A stretch of 6,140 nt of DNA, taken from the NCBI GenBank assembly GCA_027034115.1, contig JALVJB010000019.1, forward strand, positions 1 to 6,140. Direction: 5' to 3'. This document shows positions 1 to 4,944 of the stretch, one piece after another. Positions within the stretch are counted from its first letter, which is position 1; the number at the start of each line of letters is the position of its first letter. Source of the DNA: Acidilobaceae archaeon. Its GTDB lineage: Archaea > Thermoproteota > Thermoprotei_A > Sulfolobales > Acidilobaceae. A program made the translations under genes and the position numbers. The notes under the pieces were generated by a model that saw nothing but the letters and a program-made list of their open reading frames with translations, had not been told where the DNA came from and searched no databases.

Positions 1-26
1 AGGCGACCAAGTAGGAGCCGGACGAG

Positions 27-497
27 GTGGGCAAGGCAGTGGTAAATGCCCTTGAAGTACCAGCGGACAGGCTGATACGCAAGCTAGCGGAGAAGCTGAA
101 AGCATACGACCAGATCAAGCCCCCGGCATGGGCCTACTACTCGAAGACCGGGATACACAAGGAGAAGCCCCCGGAGGACCCTAACTGGTGGTACGTGAGA
201 GCAGCCTCCATGATGAGGAAAATGTACAAGAGCGGCAAGCCAATAGGGATAGAAACCTTTAGGACGATCTACGGTGGGAAGCAGAACCGTGGATCCGCCC
301 CCGAGCACTTCGCAAAGTCGTCGGGAAGCGTGGCCAGGAAAATCCTGCAACAGCTAGAGGCCGCCGGCCTAGTAGTGAAGGTATCGGGGAAGGGTAGAAC
401 CCTGTCCCCGCTAGGGCGAAGCCTGCTCGACAAGACCGCTAGAGAGGTTTTCGAGGAACTCGTTAAGGAGAAGCCGGACCTAGAAGTATACCGTTAA
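27..497 (+). CDS. rps19e: Small-subunit ribosomal protein eS19 (S19e)
   Basis: This 156-residue protein is the archaeal/eukaryotic small-subunit protein eS19, which binds the head of the 30S particle and, in eukaryotes, is needed for small-subunit rRNA maturation. The family signature is clear: VPADRLIRKLAEKLK near residues 12-26, KPPAWAYYSKTGIHKEKPPE around 31-50, WWYVRAASMMRK around 54-65, YGGKQNRGSAPEHF around 82-95 and GSVARKILQQLEAAGLV around 100-116. The length matches archaeal members. The GTG start at 27 lies 9 bases after GGAG (14-17), and residues just downstream already align with the family N-terminus. A stop (TAG, 12-14) precedes it in another frame and could be the end of an upstream gene. 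The C-terminal residues after about 140 are variable in the family. Identification is secure; the exact start is likely. Confidence 0.96.
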   Translation: MGKAVVNALEVPADRLIRKLAEKLKAYDQIKPPAWAYYSKTGIHKEKPPEDPNWWYVRAASMMRKMYKSGKPIGIETFRTIYGGKQNRGSAPEHFAKSSGSVARKILQQLEAAGLVVKVSGKGRTLSPLGRSLLDKTAREVFEELVKEKPDLEVYR

Positions 498-503
498 TAT
501 TAA
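494..503. repeat. Ten-base perfect palindrome at the rps19e stop codon
   Basis: TTAATATTAA is a perfect palindrome that contains the rps19e TAA stop. It lies at the start of the 113-base gap before the PDCD5-like gene. As RNA it would make only a weak A/U stem, so a role as a 3' end signal is speculative. Its interest is that rpl31e and prefoldin alpha also have inverted repeats that include their stop codons. Confidence 0.3.
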
Positions 504-555
504 GCAAAGCAATACCTAACCCTTCGGACATTCTCACCCGCTCCCAGCTCCCGGG

Positions 556-563
556 GATTTAAG
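556..563 (+). promoter_or_regulatory. Candidate TATA box (archaeal promoter) for the PDCD5-like gene
   Basis: GATTTAAG, preceded by the purine stretch GGGG (552-555), resembles an archaeal TATA box with an upstream BRE. An alternative A/T core, TATTAAT, lies at 566-572. Initiation 25-28 bases downstream would fall near 585-595 and give a short leader before the start at 611. The gap 498-610 otherwise holds pyrimidine-rich sequence, with no T run longer than three and no visible RNA gene. Inference from position and composition only. Confidence 0.45.
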
Positions 564-610
564 AGTATTAATCCTCTAAACCAGACTCTACACGCTAGGT
601 GTAGGTTGAA

Positions 611-955
611 GTGAGCATGGACGACAGGGAGCTAGAGGAGATACGTAGGAGGAAGCTGCTAGAGCTGCAGAAACAGTTAGAGGAAGAGGAGAAGAGGAAG
701 CAGCTCGAAGCGGAGATGAGGGCTAGGAAGGAGGCCCTCCTGAGGCGTATCCTCACGGAGGAGGCCCGTGAGAGGCTTGCTAATATAAGGCTGGTGAGGC
801 CGGAGCTTGCCGAGGCGGCGGAGAACATTATTATCCAGCTGGTGCAGGCGGGCCAGCTCGTGCCACCAGTGGGGGACGACCAGGTAAAGGCTATATTACT
901 AAGATTAGACTCACAGGGCCGGCGGGAGTTTAAGATCAGGTTCGCCCGGAAGTAA
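611..955 (+). CDS. PDCD5-family DNA-binding protein
   Basis: This 114-residue protein belongs to the PDCD5 (TFAR19/MTH1615-like) family, conserved from archaea to humans. Archaeal members are small, basic, helical proteins annotated as DNA-binding; human PDCD5 interacts with the chaperonin CCT, and the archaeal role is not settled. A long charged helix covers about residues 5-45 (EEIRRRKLLELQKQLEEEEK), followed by the helical core around 43-82 (LLRRILTEEARERLANIR, RPELAEAAENIIIQLVQAGQL) and a basic C-terminal tail, FKIRFARK, typical of the family. The GTG start has AGGTG (597-601) 9 bases upstream; an in-frame ATG two codons later (617) is also possible. It is followed 35 bases later by rpl39e, as is common in archaea, and probably shares its transcript with rpl39e and rpl31e. 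Confidence 0.93.
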   Translation: MSMDDRELEEIRRRKLLELQKQLEEEEKRKQLEAEMRARKEALLRRILTEEARERLANIRLVRPELAEAAENIIIQLVQAGQLVPPVGDDQVKAILLRLDSQGRREFKIRFARK

Positions 956-976
956 GTGGAGGGTTAACGGTATAGT

Positions 977-982
977 GGGGTG
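977..982 (+). promoter_or_regulatory. Ribosome binding site that fixes the rpl39e TTG start
   Basis: GGGGTG matches much of the archaeal anti-Shine-Dalgarno complement (GGAGGTGA) and ends 8 bases before the TTG at 991. An in-frame stop (TAG, 973-975) lies just upstream, and no ATG or GTG lies in frame between that stop and the TTG. The TTG is therefore almost certainly the start. Confidence 0.7.
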
Positions 983-990
983 CGTGGCTG

Positions 991-1146
991 TTGGCTAGGA
1001 ATAAGCCTCTCGCGAGGAAGCTAAGGCTTGCCAGGGCTCACAAGCAGAGCAGGCCCCTTCCAGCCTGGATAATCGTGAAGACGCTGAGGAAGGTTAGGTA
1101 CAGTCCTGTGAGGCGCCACTGGAGGACTAACAAGTTGAAGGTCTAG
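991..1146 (+). CDS. rpl39e: Large-subunit ribosomal protein eL39 (L39e)
   Basis: This gene encodes 51 residues (MARNKPLARKLRLARAHKQS, then RPLPAWIIVKTLRKVRYSPV, then RRHWRTNKLKV). It is eL39, the small extended basic protein that lines the peptide exit tunnel of the archaeal and eukaryotic large subunit, where it takes part of the place of the bacterial uL23 extension. The whole family pattern is present: N-terminal K-P-L-A-R-K-L, the R-P-L/V-P-x-W core, and the final R-R-H-W-R-x-x-K-L motif. Length matches the family (about 50 residues). The start is TTG, easily missed by size filters. It begins 35 bases after the PDCD5-like gene and ends 18 bases before rpl31e; PDCD5-L39e-L31e is a recurrent archaeal order. 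Recognition is secure. Confidence 0.96.
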   Translation: MARNKPLARKLRLARAHKQSRPLPAWIIVKTLRKVRYSPVRRHWRTNKLKV

Positions 1147-1164
1147 CCTGCGGGGTGACTGGGA

Positions 1165-1524
1165 GTGGCGGATAAGGATAAGGAGAACGTTATCCTAGCA
1201 GTAGTCTATAATGTCAACCTGTCCCGCGTCTACTGGGGTAGGAGGACTAACAGGGCCGACAGAGCGGTCAAGTACCTGAGAAAGTTCATAGCGAGGCACA
1301 CGAAGGCCGACAGAGTATTAGTCACGAATGAAGTGAACAATTATATCTGGAGTAGGGGCAGGGAGAAGCCGCCTCGCAGAATCTCAGTCTTCGTCAAGGT
1401 TGTGGAGGAGAAGGAAGAGGAGGAAGAGGAAGAAGAAAAGGCTACCAAGAGAGTCGCCAAGGTATACCTGGCATCGAAGAAGAGGAAGCCGGGTAAAGTC
1501 GAAGTAGCTGCGGAGAAGAAGTAG
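1165..1524 (+). CDS. rpl31e: Large-subunit ribosomal protein eL31 (L31e) with a charged C-terminal extension
   Basis: This is eL31, which binds near the exit of the peptide tunnel, close to where SRP and other nascent-chain factors dock. The conserved core covers about residues 7-80: VVYNVNLSRVYWGRRTNRAD, AVKYLRKFIARHTKADRVLV, and NNYIWSRGREKPPRRISV. After V80 comes a tract of glutamates (residues 81-91, one lysine interrupting), then a Lys/Arg-rich tail to residue 119. Archaeal eL31 proteins usually end near 80-100 residues, so this one is extended; the tail is low-complexity and probably disordered. The GTG start is 6 bases after GGGGTGA (1152-1158), a strong ribosome binding site. The acidic tract makes a 38-base all-purine run at 1404-1441. 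It follows rpl39e by 18 bases in the same likely operon. Confidence 0.96.
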   Translation: MADKDKENVILAVVYNVNLSRVYWGRRTNRADRAVKYLRKFIARHTKADRVLVTNEVNNYIWSRGREKPPRRISVFVKVVEEKEEEEEEEEKATKRVAKVYLASKKRKPGKVEVAAEKK

Positions 1525-1536
1525 AGGGACCCTCTA
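1522..1536. repeat. Inverted repeat including the rpl31e stop codon; possible 3' end signal
   Basis: TAGAGGG at 1522-1528 and CCCTCTA at 1530-1536 are perfect reverse complements separated by one A. In RNA this would be a 6-bp stem with a GAC loop. The first three bases are the rpl31e stop. No T-rich stretch follows, so it is not a canonical archaeal (oligo-T) terminator. It could be a 3' end or processing hairpin, or a site for a dimeric protein. The repeat is seen directly; the role is inference. Confidence 0.35.
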
Positions 1537-1549
1537 ACTCCGGGCAATC

Positions 1550-1558
1550 TACAATATT
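1550..1558 (+). promoter_or_regulatory. Weak candidate TATA element before eif6
   Basis: The 71-base gap between rpl31e and eif6 contains TACAATATT, an A/T core in a GC-richer setting, about 40 bases before the eif6 ATG. Initiation some 25 bases downstream would leave a short leader that still holds the GGTGGGTGGA ribosome binding site (1581-1590). The match is poor, and eif6 may simply be read through from rpl31e. Confidence 0.25.
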
Positions 1559-1595
1559 CTCCCACTAATACTATCATACCGGTGGGTGGAATCTT

Positions 1596-2285
1596 ATGGC
1601 AAAATTCGATGTTCAGGTAATGTCCATTATGGGTAACCCGAACGTTGGAGTATACATGTTCGCCACCGACAGATACGCTATAGTCCCCGAGGGGCTAGAG
1701 GAGGAGAAGAAGGAGGCGGTACGGGAGGTCCTGGGAGTCGAGCCTTTCGAGGCGACAATCGCGGGCACTAGGCTAATCGGCGTGCTGGTAGGCGGCAATG
1801 AGAGGGGACTACTCGTATCCTCGACCGTTACCGACGACGAAGTCCGATTGCTAAGAGAGGCCTTGGGGGACGGCGTGATTGTCGAGGTCCTGAAGTCCCG
1901 TAACAATGCTGTGGGTAACCTGCTAGTTGCTAACTCTAAGGCGGCACTCCTCTACCCCGGGGTCGAGAGGGAAGTAGTTAAAGTAATCCAGGATGTATTA
2001 GACGTTGAAGTATACCAGAGAAGCATCGCAGGGGTCTCAACAGTGGGAAGCGTTGTTGCAGTCACAAATAGGGGGGGACTAGTGCACCCAGACGCTAGCG
2101 AGGAAGAAGTAAGGTTCCTATCGGACATATTCGGGGTACCAGTCTTAACCGGAACGGTTAATTTCGGCATAGGATTCGTGAGAACTGGACTGGTGGCTAA
2201 CTCGCGGGGCGCCATAGTAGGGTCTGAGACCAGTGGCCCCGAGATAGCTAGGATACAAATGGCTCTGGGAGGTGGTGAAGGGTGA
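1596..2285 (+). CDS. eif6: Archaeal translation initiation factor aIF6
   Basis: The 229-residue product is aIF6, orthologue of eukaryotic eIF6. It binds the large subunit at the face that contacts the small subunit and prevents premature joining. The fold is a five-fold pseudo-symmetric pentein built from repeats of about 45 residues, and the repeat pattern is visible: GNPNVGVYMFATDRYAIVPE (about 13-32), GNERGLLVSSTVTDDEV (67-83), NLLVANSKAALLYPG (108-122), VVAVTNRGGLVHPDASEEEV (153-172), and TGLVANSRGAIVGSETSGPE (197-216). Length is typical (about 220-230). The ATG start lies 5 bases after GGGTGGA. The final Gly-rich residues GGGEG are encoded by bases that double as the ribosome binding site of the next gene, which overlaps by four bases (GTGA). 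Identification is secure. Confidence 0.97.
   Translation: MAKFDVQVMSIMGNPNVGVYMFATDRYAIVPEGLEEEKKEAVREVLGVEPFEATIAGTRLIGVLVGGNERGLLVSSTVTDDEVRLLREALGDGVIVEVLKSRNNAVGNLLVANSKAALLYPGVEREVVKVIQDVLDVEVYQRSIAGVSTVGSVVAVTNRGGLVHPDASEEEVRFLSDIFGVPVLTGTVNFGIGFVRTGLVANSRGAIVGSETSGPEIARIQMALGGGEG
2269..2275 (+). promoter_or_regulatory. Ribosome binding site for rplX inside the eif6 3' end
   Basis: GGAGGTG is a near-complete match to the archaeal anti-Shine-Dalgarno complement and lies 6 bases before the rplX GTG at 2282. It is embedded in the eif6 codons for its C-terminal glycines, so translation of the two genes is probably coupled. Confidence 0.75.
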
Positions 2286-2545
2286 GCGAGGTTAAGACCT
2301 TCCGGGTAACCGGGAAAATGCTACTATCCCACGACAGGTTCCCCGAGTGGCGCAAGTTCAAGGTATACGTACGCGCCCTCCGGGAAGAGCACGCTAGAGA
2401 GAAAGTCTATAGCGACCTGGGAAGCAGGCACAAGCTCAAGAGATACCACATAAGGATTGAGAAGATAGAAGAAGTCCCGCTCGAAGAGGTAGAGGACCTC
2501 TCAATTCTAAGGCTCGCAGAGCTAACCAAATGGGTGAAAGAGTAG
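2282..2545 (+). CDS. rplX: Large-subunit ribosomal protein LX (L18Ae / eL20 family)
   Basis: An 87-residue protein of the archaeal LX family, the short archaeal relative of eukaryotic eL20 (L18a). Family features are FRVTGKMLL near the N-terminus, FKVYVRALREEHAREKVYSD (about 26-45) with the pattern R-A-L-x-E-x-x-A-x-E-K-x-Y-S-x-L-G-S, then K-L-K-R-x-x-I-x-I-E-K-I-E-E-V (about 51-65). Archaeal LX is usually about 75-90 residues, so it is full length. The GTG start overlaps the eif6 stop as GTGA and is preceded by GGAGGTG. The eif6-rplX-prefoldin alpha order recurs in archaea, and LX is a large-subunit component not universally present in archaea. The C-terminal part after about 66 is less conserved. 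Confidence 0.93.
   Translation: MSEVKTFRVTGKMLLSHDRFPEWRKFKVYVRALREEHAREKVYSDLGSRHKLKRYHIRIEKIEEVPLEEVEDLSILRLAELTKWVKE
2532..2537 (+). promoter_or_regulatory. Ribosome binding site favouring the downstream GTG start of prefoldin alpha
   Basis: GGGTGA lies 7 bases before a GTG at 2545, which overlaps the rplX stop by one base (TAGTG). The alternative ATG at 2530 has only weak purine-rich sequence upstream and would overlap rplX by 16 bases. The GTG is preferred on this evidence. Confidence 0.6.
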
Positions 2546-3018
2546 TGTCAAAAGAACCCCGGGACAGGATAACCGTAGACCCCAACGTGCTACTAGCACA
2601 AGCTCAGGAATTAGCGAGGTACATTGAGGCACTGCAAAACGCTCTAGCAGCGGCGGAGGCTACGAGAACCAATATACGCACTGCTATCGAGACGATAGAA
2701 GCCGTGGGCCAGGAAGAAGGAGAATTACTCGTACCAGCGGACACCGGAGGCACGGCCTACTTTAGGGCGAAACCGTTAGACAAGGGGAAGGTGATCGTGC
2801 ACCTAGGAGGCGAATACTACGCCAGCCTCCCGGTAGACCAGGCTAGGGAGAAGCTGGAGAAGAGGCTTGACGCCGTGGAAAAACAGGAGGCCGAGCTAAG
2901 GAAGAAGCTTGAAGAGGCAACCCGCCAGTACCAGGCAATTCAGAGCATACTCCAGCAACTGGCTATAGCCGCTCGCCAGGCCCAGCAGGCAAGGCCAGCA
3001 AAGGAGCAGTCAGGCTAG
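2545..3018 (+). CDS. pfdA: Prefoldin subunit alpha (GimC alpha)
   Basis: Prefoldin is a hexamer of two alpha and four beta subunits whose coiled-coil tentacles capture unfolded proteins and pass them to the thermosome. The 157-residue product (GTG start) shows the alpha layout: an N-terminal coiled coil (about residues 10-55, NVLLAQAQELARYIEALQNA), a central beta-hairpin region (about 58-105, ELLVPADTGGTAYFRAKPLD and VIVHLGGEYYASLPVDQARE), and a C-terminal coiled coil (about 105-150, KRLDAVEKQEAELRKKLEEA) ending in a Gln/Ala-rich tail. The in-frame ATG at 2530 would add five residues; the GTG has the better ribosome binding site. Translation is probably coupled to rplX. No beta subunit gene is in the window. 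Length is a little above the usual 140-150. Confidence 0.92.
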   Translation: MSKEPRDRITVDPNVLLAQAQELARYIEALQNALAAAEATRTNIRTAIETIEAVGQEEGELLVPADTGGTAYFRAKPLDKGKVIVHLGGEYYASLPVDQAREKLEKRLDAVEKQEAELRKKLEEATRQYQAIQSILQQLAIAARQAQQARPAKEQSG

Positions 3019-3047
3019 TCCTCTAGGTTCTCATAACCTCCTAGCCT
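3012..3047 (+). terminator. Interrupted hairpin overlapping the prefoldin alpha stop; possible 3' end signal
   Basis: AGGCTAG (3012-3018, containing the prefoldin TAG stop) is the exact reverse complement of CTAGCCT (3041-3047). Inside it AGGTT (3025-3029) and AACCT (3035-3039) form a second 5-bp stem with loop CTCAT. The result is a two-part stem with an asymmetric internal loop (6 against 1 base). It sits at the end of a likely transcription unit, before the ftsY promoter candidate. No oligo-T run follows, so a classical archaeal terminator is not shown; an RNA processing or stability element is equally possible. Confidence 0.35.
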
Positions 3048-3070
3048 ATCCGCACACCAATCAATCCCTC

Positions 3071-3086
3071 CTAGGATAAACTAGGA
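3071..3086. repeat. Short direct repeat CTAGGA, 10-base period, upstream of the ftsY TATA candidate
   Basis: CTAGGA occurs at 3071-3076 and again at 3081-3086, exactly one helical turn apart, with A-rich spacers. The pair ends about 18 bases before the ftsY TATA candidate, where an archaeal activator or repressor could bind. CTAG itself is frequent in this window, so the repeat may be accidental. Confidence 0.25.
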
Positions 3087-3104
3087 AAGCCTGCTGACTG
3101 GAAT

Positions 3105-3112
3105 AGTTTAAC
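3105..3112 (+). promoter_or_regulatory. Candidate TATA box with BRE for ftsY
   Basis: AGTTTAAC preceded by the purine-rich GGAAT (3100-3104) fits a crenarchaeal BRE/TATA element. Initiation 25-28 bases further would be near 3132-3138, leaving about 20 bases of leader that includes the AGGGGT ribosome binding site (3141-3146). The 135-base gap and the hairpin upstream support an independent ftsY promoter. Inference from sequence alone. Confidence 0.5.
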
Positions 3113-3153
3113 AACCGCTCTAGTGAACGCTGGGATTAGCAGGGGTATTAGCC

Positions 3154-4068
3154 TTGTTCGATAGGTTGAAGAGGACTCTCGCGAAGGCTGTCAGGGAGAT
3201 AAAGCAGGCCGTCTCCGAGAGGGAGATCAAGGAGGAGGACATTGAACCAATCCTCGAAGAGATAATGATAGAACTAATAGAGGCCGACGTGGCCTATGAG
3301 GTCGCTGAAGACTTAGTCAGTGCAATAAAGGAGACCCTCACAGGTAAGAGGGTCCCCCGGGGAGCCGACGTAGAGTCGATAGTGAGGGACGCTCTCAAGA
3401 GAAGGCTCCTCGAGATACTAGACAAGCCGGCTCCCGACATAGTGGCGGAGGCAAAGGCTAGGAAGCCGGGGCAGCGGCCACTAGTCGTAGTATTCCTAGG
3501 CGTAAACGGGGTGGGCAAGACTACAACTATAGCGAAGCTAGCGTACCTCCTCAAAAAGAACGGTATCCTCCCAGTGCTTGCGGCTGCTGACACATTCAGG
3601 GCTGGGGCTCAGGAGCAACTGGCACGCCACGCCGAGAGGCTGGGGGTCCCCCTGATAACGGGCTCCTACGGCTCTGACCCGGCGGCGGTGGCTCATGACG
3701 CTATAAGCCACGCCTCCTCTAGGGGTTACCGCGTGGTCCTCGTGGATACTGCCGGCAGGATGCACGTTGACTACGACCTAATGGGCGAGCTCCGGAAGAT
3801 TATCCGGGTCTCCAAGCCCGACTACAAGATACTCGTGGTGGACAGCCTGACGGGTAACGACGCAGTGGAACAGGCGAGAACATTCAACGAGGAAGTAGGG
3901 GTAGACGCAATAATACTCACCAAGACGGATGCCGACGTCAAGGGTGGAACAGCAATAAGCACGGCCGCCGTCACTGGCAAGCCTATTGCTTATATCGGGA
4001 CAGGCCAGGGCTACGGGGATCTCGAGCGCTTCGACGCTAAAAGGTTCGTTGAGGAGCTCTTGGGTTAG
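3154..4068 (+). CDS. ftsY: Signal recognition particle receptor FtsY (NG-domain GTPase)
   Basis: FtsY is the SRP receptor: its GTPase domain pairs with that of SRP54 so that ribosomes translating membrane or secreted proteins are handed to the SecYEG channel. The 304-residue protein has a helical N domain (about 1-95, charged start MFDRLKRTLAKAVREIKQAV) and a complete G domain: P-loop GVNGVGKTT (116-124), DTFRAGAQEQL (146-156), DTAGR (198-202), TKTDAD with KGG (256-265), and the closing GTGQGYGDLERF (282-293). There is no long acidic A domain, as in most archaeal members. The SRP54 M domain is absent, which separates it from SRP54. The TTG start has AGGGGT 7 bases upstream, and an in-frame stop (3124-3126) leaves no other common start codon. 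Its stop overlaps the stop of the convergent CBS gene. Confidence 0.96.
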   Translation: MFDRLKRTLAKAVREIKQAVSEREIKEEDIEPILEEIMIELIEADVAYEVAEDLVSAIKETLTGKRVPRGADVESIVRDALKRRLLEILDKPAPDIVAEAKARKPGQRPLVVVFLGVNGVGKTTTIAKLAYLLKKNGILPVLAAADTFRAGAQEQLARHAERLGVPLITGSYGSDPAAVAHDAISHASSRGYRVVLVDTAGRMHVDYDLMGELRKIIRVSKPDYKILVVDSLTGNDAVEQARTFNEEVGVDAIILTKTDADVKGGTAISTAAVTGKPIAYIGTGQGYGDLERFDAKRFVEELLG

Positions 4069-4928
4069 AGGCTGGCGATCGCCTTCACTATCTCCCTCTT
4101 AGTTACTAAGCCCGTCGCTCTCCCCTCCTCGTCGACTACGATTAGGGAGCCTATACCGTTGGTTACCATTATTCTCGCGGCCTCAGCGGCGTCGACGTCG
4201 GGCCTTATCGTTATGGGGTCTTCTGTCATGATGTCCCTGGCTAGTGGCACGAGGTACTCTCGTAGGGCCACTATCTTGTCTCTGCCTAGGTAGTCGGGCT
4301 TCTTCAGCTTCCTGTACCTATCCTTCCCTCGGGTCAGCCTGGCCTCGAGGGGGATGTTTGCGAATGCTAGGTCTCTTCTTGTTATTATCCCGATCGGTTT
4401 CCCGTCGCTATCAACGACTACTACCTTGCCTGCTGGGTCGAGCATTGCTAGCCTGGCTACGTGGAAGATTGCATGGTATGGATCGGCTTTCGCATAGATC
4501 TCTCTAGCTAGGTCTCCGACTCTGTAGGCTCCCTTGTAGTGTTCTGCGTATGCCCTTGTTAGGTCTGTGCGAGTGATTATGCCGATCAGTGTGCCTTCAT
4601 CGTTTACTACTGGTAGGCCGCCAATGTTGAACCTCGTCATGATGTGGGCAGCGTTCTTTATCGATTTGCGGGGTGTTATCGTCTTCGGCTCCGGCGTCAT
4701 GACATCCTTAGCTGTTAGCGTGTTTATCGGTCTATGCGAGTACTTACCCATCAGGGCGTTTATGAGGTCTGAGAGCGTTATTATGCCGACCGGCTTATAT
4801 TCTTCGTCGACAACGATTACCCTGCCTATATCGTAGCGTAGCATTAGCTTCCGAACGTGGGCCAGGTTCTCGTTAGGCCTGACCGCTACTATATCCCTCG
4901 TATAGTAGGATGAGACCCTTGGTGGCAT
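4065..4928 (-). CDS. Protein of four CBS domains (last gene of the CBS operon)
   Basis: This 287-residue protein appears to consist only of CBS domains, which pair into Bateman modules that typically bind adenosine-containing ligands (AMP, ATP, SAM) and regulate a partner. The domains lie at about 8-60, 74-128, 138-190 and 231-287. The T-x-x-D phosphate/ribose-binding motif is present in the first three (GIITLSDL 48-55, GIITRTDL 116-123, GIITRRDL 180-187); in the fourth, the Asp is Glu (GLVTKREI 273-280). A basic 40-residue linker (about 191-230) separates domains 3 and 4. No catalytic, membrane or DNA-binding domain is visible, and no signal peptide. The ATG start has GGAGG (plus-strand 4939-4943) 10 bases upstream. 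The gene begins 16 bases after the preceding CBS gene. The ligand and partner cannot be told from sequence. Confidence 0.88.
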   Translation of the reverse strand: MPPRVSSYYTRDIVAVRPNENLAHVRKLMLRYDIGRVIVVDEEYKPVGIITLSDLINALMGKYSHRPINTLTAKDVMTPEPKTITPRKSIKNAAHIMTRFNIGGLPVVNDEGTLIGIITRTDLTRAYAEHYKGAYRVGDLAREIYAKADPYHAIFHVARLAMLDPAGKVVVVDSDGKPIGIITRRDLAFANIPLEARLTRGKDRYRKLKKPDYLGRDKIVALREYLVPLARDIMTEDPITIRPDVDAAEAARIMVTNGIGSLIVVDEEGRATGLVTKREIVKAIASL

Positions 4929-4938
4929 CTCTTTACCG

Positions 4939-4943
4939 CCTCC
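4939..4943 (-). promoter_or_regulatory. Ribosome binding site for the 287-residue CBS protein
   Basis: On the minus strand GGAGG lies 10 bases before the ATG at 4928, within the 16-base gap after the preceding CBS gene's stop. It supports the ATG start and operon-type translation. Confidence 0.6.
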
Positions 4944-4944
4944 G

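Noticed and set aside
1..14. Possible end of an upstream plus-strand gene (codons GCG ACC AAG, then TAG at 12-14).
   Set aside because: Only three codons are visible, so no identity can be given. The stop just before the rps19e binding site is suggestive of tight packing but not enough for a feature.
210..216. ATGATGA resembling a C box of a C/D-box guide RNA.
   Set aside because: It lies within rps19e codons for Met-Met-Arg, and no properly placed D box or D'/C' pair was seen.
595..828. Minus-strand serine-rich frame opposite the PDCD5-like gene.
   Set aside because: It is the mirror of the charged helix codons (GAG/AAG). There is no family resemblance and no ribosome binding evidence.
1404..1441. 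The 38-base purine run as a triplex-forming or replication element.
   Set aside because: It is fully explained by Glu/Lys codons of the eL31 tail and has no mirror symmetry that stands out.
1341..1577. Minus-strand open frame with a poly-serine run opposite rpl31e.
   Set aside because: The serine run is simply the antisense of the Glu-coding purine tract. The frame matches no known protein and lies entirely against a well identified gene.
3015..3122. Cluster of six CTAG tetranucleotides around the prefoldin-ftsY gap.
   Set aside because: CTAG is frequent across the whole window, including coding regions, so the cluster is not clearly special apart from the inverted and direct repeats listed.
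3154..4068. Reading the GTPase as SRP54 instead of FtsY.
   Set aside because: The protein ends just after the G domain and has no methionine-rich M domain; the closing GTGQGYGDLERF and the short length fit FtsY.
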